DNA from: a virus
Length of the DNA stretch: 41,827 nt
Strand: one strand, 5' to 3'
IMG/VR virus record: IMGVR_UViG_3300037343_000524
Location: 1-41,827 of that record
Of the stretch, positions 41,114 through 41,827 are shown piece after piece. The notes under the pieces were generated by a model. The model worked only from the letters and a program-made list of their open reading frames with translations. It did not search any database and was not told the DNA's origin. A program made the position numbers and the translations under genes. How positions within the stretch are numbered: the stretch's first letter is position 1; each line of letters opens with the position of its first letter.

Positions 41114-41827
41114 TCACGGCAGCGCGGGAAAATCGCTGCGGCGGTAAGCATCGACGAGGCTGCGCACTTCAGGCGGGGCGATCACCTCGACCTTGTCACC
41201 CCATATATAAAGGTGCCAGGCCATTTCCAGCCAGCCTCCAGCGCTGAACCGGACGGTCAGGCTGCCGTCGGCCTCATCCTGCATGTGCTGGTCGGGATGA
41301 AAGATGAAGGTCCGCGCGACCCCGGCCGCTGAGGGCGCAAATCGCCATTCCACTGGCCCATATTCTGCATCGGAATGGAATGAACCGAACGCGCGGGCCG
41401 CGTGTTTGCCAAGGTCAAACTCGGGATCGCGCAGAAAGGAATTCTGCAGCAGGCTGGCACTTGCAATCCGGTCCAGACGGTAATGGCGATACTTGCTGTT
41501 ACCGATTTCGCGCGCAATCAGATATCCACGCATGCCGAACAGCACGCCATAAGGTTCGATCGGCCGCGACCGTGGCGCGGAATCCTGCGCCGCCGCATAG
41601 TCGATCTGCATGGTGAAGGGGCCTTTCAGCGCAGCGTCGATCACGCTCAGAACATGGGCAGAATACTGCGCGCGGGGTCCGGGGCGGCAGGCGTGGCCCC
41701 GTGCTTCCAGCACCGCCTCGGCATCCACCTCGGCACGCCGGGCAAAGGTCGGCGGCATCGTCGCCAGCAGGCGGTTGCGCAGCGATGTCAGTGCCGTGAC
41801 CTCTGTCGCGGCCCCGTCGCGTTCCGC
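41114..41827 (-). CDS. WYL-domain transcriptional regulator (N-terminus beyond window)
   Basis: The open frame continues to the right edge, so at least 237 residues are visible and the N-terminal DNA-binding domain is probably outside. The visible part has the WYL domain: FTMQIDYAA, IEPYGVLFGMRGYLIARE and RHYRLDRIAS, followed by a C-terminal extension (FSAGGWLEMAWHLYIWGDKV) like the WCX region. WYL regulators bind nucleic acid or nucleotide ligands and often control DNA-repair, prophage or defence genes. It points toward the early operon and could act on the CCGGAA repeats, or be a host gene next to the prophage. Similar layouts are known in BrxR/CapW regulators. Confidence 0.8.
   Translation of the reverse strand, partial: AERDGAATEVTALTSLRNRLLATMPPTFARRAEVDAEAVLEARGHACRPGPRAQYSAHVLSVIDAALKGPFTMQIDYAAAQDSAPRSRPIEPYGVLFGMRGYLIAREIGNSKYRHYRLDRIASASLLQNSFLRDPEFDLGKHAARAFGSFHSDAEYGPVEWRFAPSAAGVARTFIFHPDQHMQDEADGSLTVRFSAGGWLEMAWHLYIWGDKVEVIAPPEVRSLVDAYRRSDFPALP

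Noticed and set aside
40726-41151. Leftward open frame of 141 codons across the control region
   Set aside because: It overlaps the repeat-rich non-coding stretch and the HTH gene, has no ribosome binding site and no protein-like pattern.
1-41827. tRNA genes, integrase, transposases or insertion sequences
   Set aside because: None could be recognised in any gene product or non-coding stretch; the att sites and integrase, if present, lie outside the window.

Overview
The window looks like most of a temperate siphovirus genome (a prophage) from a high-GC alphaproteobacterium, most likely of the Rhodobacterales (Rhodobacter/Paracoccus-like). The taxonomic inference rests on protein families typical of that group: a tail module matching the last genes of the Rhodobacter gene transfer agent (DUF2460, DUF2163, NlpC/P60, and a TIM-barrel host-specificity protein), a DUF2793 tail protein, and DUF6441, DUF3489 and DUF7220 families. 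No integrase, tRNA gene, att site or CRISPR array is visible. The left edge falls at the end of a lysis gene and the right edge cuts a WYL-domain regulator.

Layout. (1) 1-23303, leftward: late genes. Reading from the packaging end: small and large terminase, gpW-like joiner, lambda-type portal, S49 protease with scaffold tail, gpD-like decoration protein, gpE-like capsid, head-tail joining proteins, tail terminator, tail tube, a frameshifting tail assembly chaperone, tape measure, four GTA-like tail-tip genes, a tail fibre, then holin-like protein, M15 endolysin and overlapping spanins. The head is lambda-like and the tail GTA-like, so the particle is a mosaic. (2) 13878-15172, rightward cargo inside the late operon: an HxlR regulator and a truncated haemoglobin. 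(3) 23432-25285, rightward: six small early genes, mostly of unknown function. (4) 25338-28158, leftward: a small membrane protein and two tandem ParB-domain DNA methyltransferases. (5) 28159-28700: non-coding, with short repeats and a strong leftward terminator. (6) 28701-30189, rightward: an unrecognised soluble protein followed by a four-helix membrane protein, laid out like a phage exclusion pair. (7) 30273-36906, leftward: a complete type I restriction-modification operon (hsdM, hsdS, rhuM, hsdR). (8) 36992-40808, leftward: early/replication operon with a DNA-binding protein, VRR-NUC nuclease, winged-helix replication-type protein carrying iteron-like repeats, a C5 cytosine methyltransferase whose coding frame appears to switch, and an unknown protein. 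(9) 40809-41113: control region with repeated CCGGAA sites, then the WYL regulator.

The most notable observations are: a 23-bp-periodic DNA repeat inside the replication-type gene that is read in all three frames (candidate replication origin); two canonical -1 slippery heptamers that would join the two halves of the tail assembly chaperone; the two-gene membrane system at 28701-30189; the frame switch inside the C5 methyltransferase; and the HxlR/haemoglobin cargo with a sequence matching the alphaproteobacterial LexA site. Functions are assigned by reading motifs by eye; no database search was possible.
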